Shown here: in pieces, positions 62,686 through 64,000 of the stretch
Position numbering within the stretch: the stretch's first letter is position 1
Layout of the letters: the number at the start of each line of letters is the position of its first letter
Assembly (NCBI RefSeq): GCF_025145645.1
Contig: NZ_CP102252.1
Location: 2,604,001 to 2,668,000 of the forward strand
Source of the DNA: Alistipes senegalensis JC50
GTDB lineage: Bacteria > Bacteroidota > Bacteroidia > Bacteroidales > Rikenellaceae
Direction: 5' to 3'
DNA length: 64,000 bases
Program-made: the position numbers and the translations under genes
The notes under the pieces: generated by a model
Seen by the model: the letters and a program-made list of their open reading frames with translations, nothing else
Told to the model about the DNA's origin: nothing
The model's database searches: none

Positions 62686-63435
62686 TTACCGGAGCTGCCG
62701 TTCGGCTTCGCTGTCCTTTTCCGTTTCGTCGTCTCCCTCCCAGTCGAACCACGGGAAATCGCGGCGGTCGCCGAGCGAGAAGCGGGTGTAGGTGATCGGA
62801 AGCCCCATGCCGAGGAACCGCTCCTCGTAGGCGGTCTTGATCGAGAGCACCTCGTCGGCGCGGCCCGTGCTGTAGATGTCCGGTTCGGAGACCTCGCAGG
62901 GAAGCCCGAAGCGGCGGATCACCTCGGCGGTGTAGGCGTAGAGGTGTTTGGAGTCGGTTTTGAGGTTGATGGCTCCGCCCGCCTGGAGCAGTCCGGCGTA
63001 GTAGGCCAGATAGACGGGCGAGGTGAGCCGCTTGCGGGCCCGGCGCGTCTTGAGCTGCGGATCGGGGAAGGTGATCCAGATCTCGGCGACCTCGCCTTCG
63101 GCGAACAGCGCGTTGATGAACTCGATGCGGGTGCGCAGGAAGCCCACGTTGGGCATCTTGCGGTCGGTGGCGGTGCGGGCGCCCCGCCACATGCGGGCCC
63201 CCTTGATGTCGATGCCGATGTAGTTGCGCATCGGGTCGCGTTCGGCCAGCGCCACGGTGTATTCGCCCTTGCCGCACCCCAGTTCCAGCACGATGGGGTT
63301 GTCGTTGCGGAAGAAGTCGCGGTGCCAATTCCCTTTCAGCGGGTGGTCGCGGCGGAACACCTCGTCGAATTCGGGTTGTACGAAACATTCGAAACCGAGG
63401 TTCTCGCGGAACCTCCGGAGCTTGTCTTTGCCCAT
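62686..63435 (-). CDS. trmB: tRNA (guanine-46-N7)-methyltransferase
   Basis: This 249-residue SAM-dependent enzyme modifies G46 of tRNA. The nucleotide-binding motif VLELGCGKGEYT is at about 49-60, followed by YIGIDIKGARMW. The conserved catalytic region ITFPDPQLK and a C-terminal helical part are present. It is transcribed with gldH upstream (9-base gap) and ung downstream. Confidence 0.95.
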   Translation of the reverse strand: MGKDKLRRFRENLGFECFVQPEFDEVFRRDHPLKGNWHRDFFRNDNPIVLELGCGKGEYTVALAERDPMRNYIGIDIKGARMWRGARTATDRKMPNVGFLRTRIEFINALFAEGEVAEIWITFPDPQLKTRRARKRLTSPVYLAYYAGLLQAGGAINLKTDSKHLYAYTAEVIRRFGLPCEVSEPDIYSTGRADEVLSIKTAYEERFLGMGLPITYTRFSLGDRRDFPWFDWEGDDETEKDSEAERQLR

Positions 63436-63444
63436 ATTGCGTAT

Positions 63445-63888
63445 CTATTCGCTCTTTGTCAGGTTAATGCCCACGGCTTCGACCCCGCGGACAGGGTGTG
63501 TCGGCGTGAGGATGCAGTGGTAGTCGCCCTGCTGCGCGAACCGCATGCGGATGCGGTAGGGGACGACTATTTCGCGCATCAGCGGTGTCGGGCGGCTCTC
63601 TCCGCGGGGGATGACCAGCCGGAAAGGCTCCTCGAAGCGGAGCGAATCGGGCGTCACGGTGGCGATGCGGAGCGTCAGCGTATCTTCGGCGAAGCGGTCG
63701 TTGCAGCGCAGGAACACCTCCGCGTCGCGCAGGGTCACGGTGTCGGCGTTCGGCAGAAGGATTTCGGCGCCCAGCTCCCAGCGGAACGGATCGACATCCG
63801 TGGCCGCCGACTGGTGGGGCGAAACGCACCCTCCGGCCAGCAGCGCGGCCGTCGCGGCCGCGGCGATATGCCGTGCCGAAGCCCTCAC
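63445..63888 (-). CDS. gldH: GldH-family lipoprotein
   Basis: This 147-residue lipoprotein has signal AAAATAALLAGGC and a beta-rich domain with EEPFRLVIPRG and MRFAQQGDYHCILTPTHPVR, typical of GldH. GldH was named for gliding in Flavobacterium, but the gene is retained in non-gliding Bacteroidales, usually beside trmB-type and PSP1 genes, as here. Outer-membrane location expected. Confidence 0.85.
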   Translation of the reverse strand: MRASARHIAAAATAALLAGGCVSPHQSAATDVDPFRWELGAEILLPNADTVTLRDAEVFLRCNDRFAEDTLTLRIATVTPDSLRFEEPFRLVIPRGESRPTPLMREIVVPYRIRMRFAQQGDYHCILTPTHPVRGVEAVGINLTKSE

Positions 63889-63892
63889 GCGC

Positions 63893-64000
63893 CTATTGGT
63901 TTTGGGGCGATCCGCCGTTGTTGCCGCCGTTCCCGCCGTTGTTCCCGTTATTGCCGCCTCCGTTGCCTCCGTTGCCGCGGCGGCGCCGGTTGTTGCGGTT
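63893..64000 (-). CDS. C-terminal tail of an Asn/Gly/Arg-rich protein, probably PSP1/RicT
   Basis: The last 35 codons before the stop at 63893 read NRNNRRRRGNGGNGGGNN and end GGSPQNQ. Low-complexity basic tails of this sort end Bacteroidetes PSP1-domain proteins, which commonly precede gldH. The identity rests on context; the domain itself is outside the window. Confidence 0.5.
   Translation of the reverse strand, partial: NRNNRRRRGNGGNGGGNNGNNGGNGGNNGGSPQNQ

Noticed and set aside
62648..63388. Upstream extension of the ung frame into trmB
   Set aside because: Residues before MDVKIAPDW are a low-complexity Arg/Pro shadow of trmB; ung length and motifs fit the 62647 start.

Overview
The window reads as the accessory, mobile-element-rich part of a gut Bacteroidales chromosome. 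Three things point there: a tra/mob module of the CTnDOT type, fimbrillin-family lipoproteins with DUF3575 barrels, and a right-hand core block of ung, trmB and gldH. The core and tra genes are GC-rich, which would suit Alistipes or another Rikenellaceae member; that genus-level reading is inference. The hsd block and the genes next to it are clearly AT-richer, so the window is a mosaic.

Layout: (1) 1-1123, the 3' end of a MobV relaxase gene from a mobilizable element. (2) 1.1-12.5 kb, a type I restriction-modification operon on the minus strand (XRE regulator, hsdR, hsdM, a DUF262 protein, a DUF1016/YhcG-like nuclease, hsdS). Downstream are silent hsdS cassettes and a tyrosine recombinase, which together form an invertible specificity locus. 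(3) 12.6-15.4 kb, an unfamiliar two-gene operon on the plus strand: a tiny four-cysteine protein translationally coupled to an 840-residue membrane-anchored protein made largely of S1/OB-like repeats. (4) 15.6-30.3 kb, the transfer region of an integrative conjugative element: tra genes from a ParA protein to TraN on the minus strand, an oriT-like region, then mobA and mobB on the plus strand. mobA carries an in-frame amber codon, and the coupling protein, traO-Q and an integrase are not seen. (5) 30.3-34.7 kb, a gene graveyard: a broken GH92 mannosidase and remnants of several other genes. (6) 34.9-39.0 kb, two secreted proteins (BspA-type leucine-rich repeat; SLH-like domain) ending in a strong terminator. 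(7) 39.3-57.6 kb, two mirror-image fimbria-like loci, each with a membrane-bound AraC-type regulator, a DUF3575 barrel, a lipoprotein anchor and three fimbrillin-like proteins. They flank remnants of a CTnDOT-type methylase/helicase and a WYL regulator. (8) 57.6-61.7 kb, a CoiA-like protein, small element-borne genes, an IS3-family element and two small HTH proteins. (9) 61.9-64.0 kb, core genes ung, trmB, gldH and the tail of a gene that is probably ricT/PSP1.

How it works together: the hsd locus can shuffle DNA-recognition domains, giving subpopulations with different methylation and restriction. The fimbrial loci look like surface adhesin systems switched by a sensor-regulator whose probable binding sites are short direct repeats 19 bases apart, found in both copies. 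The conjugative element has most of its secretion channel genes but looks unable to transfer on its own. The four-cysteine/S1-repeat pair is the part of the window I can least assign to a known system.
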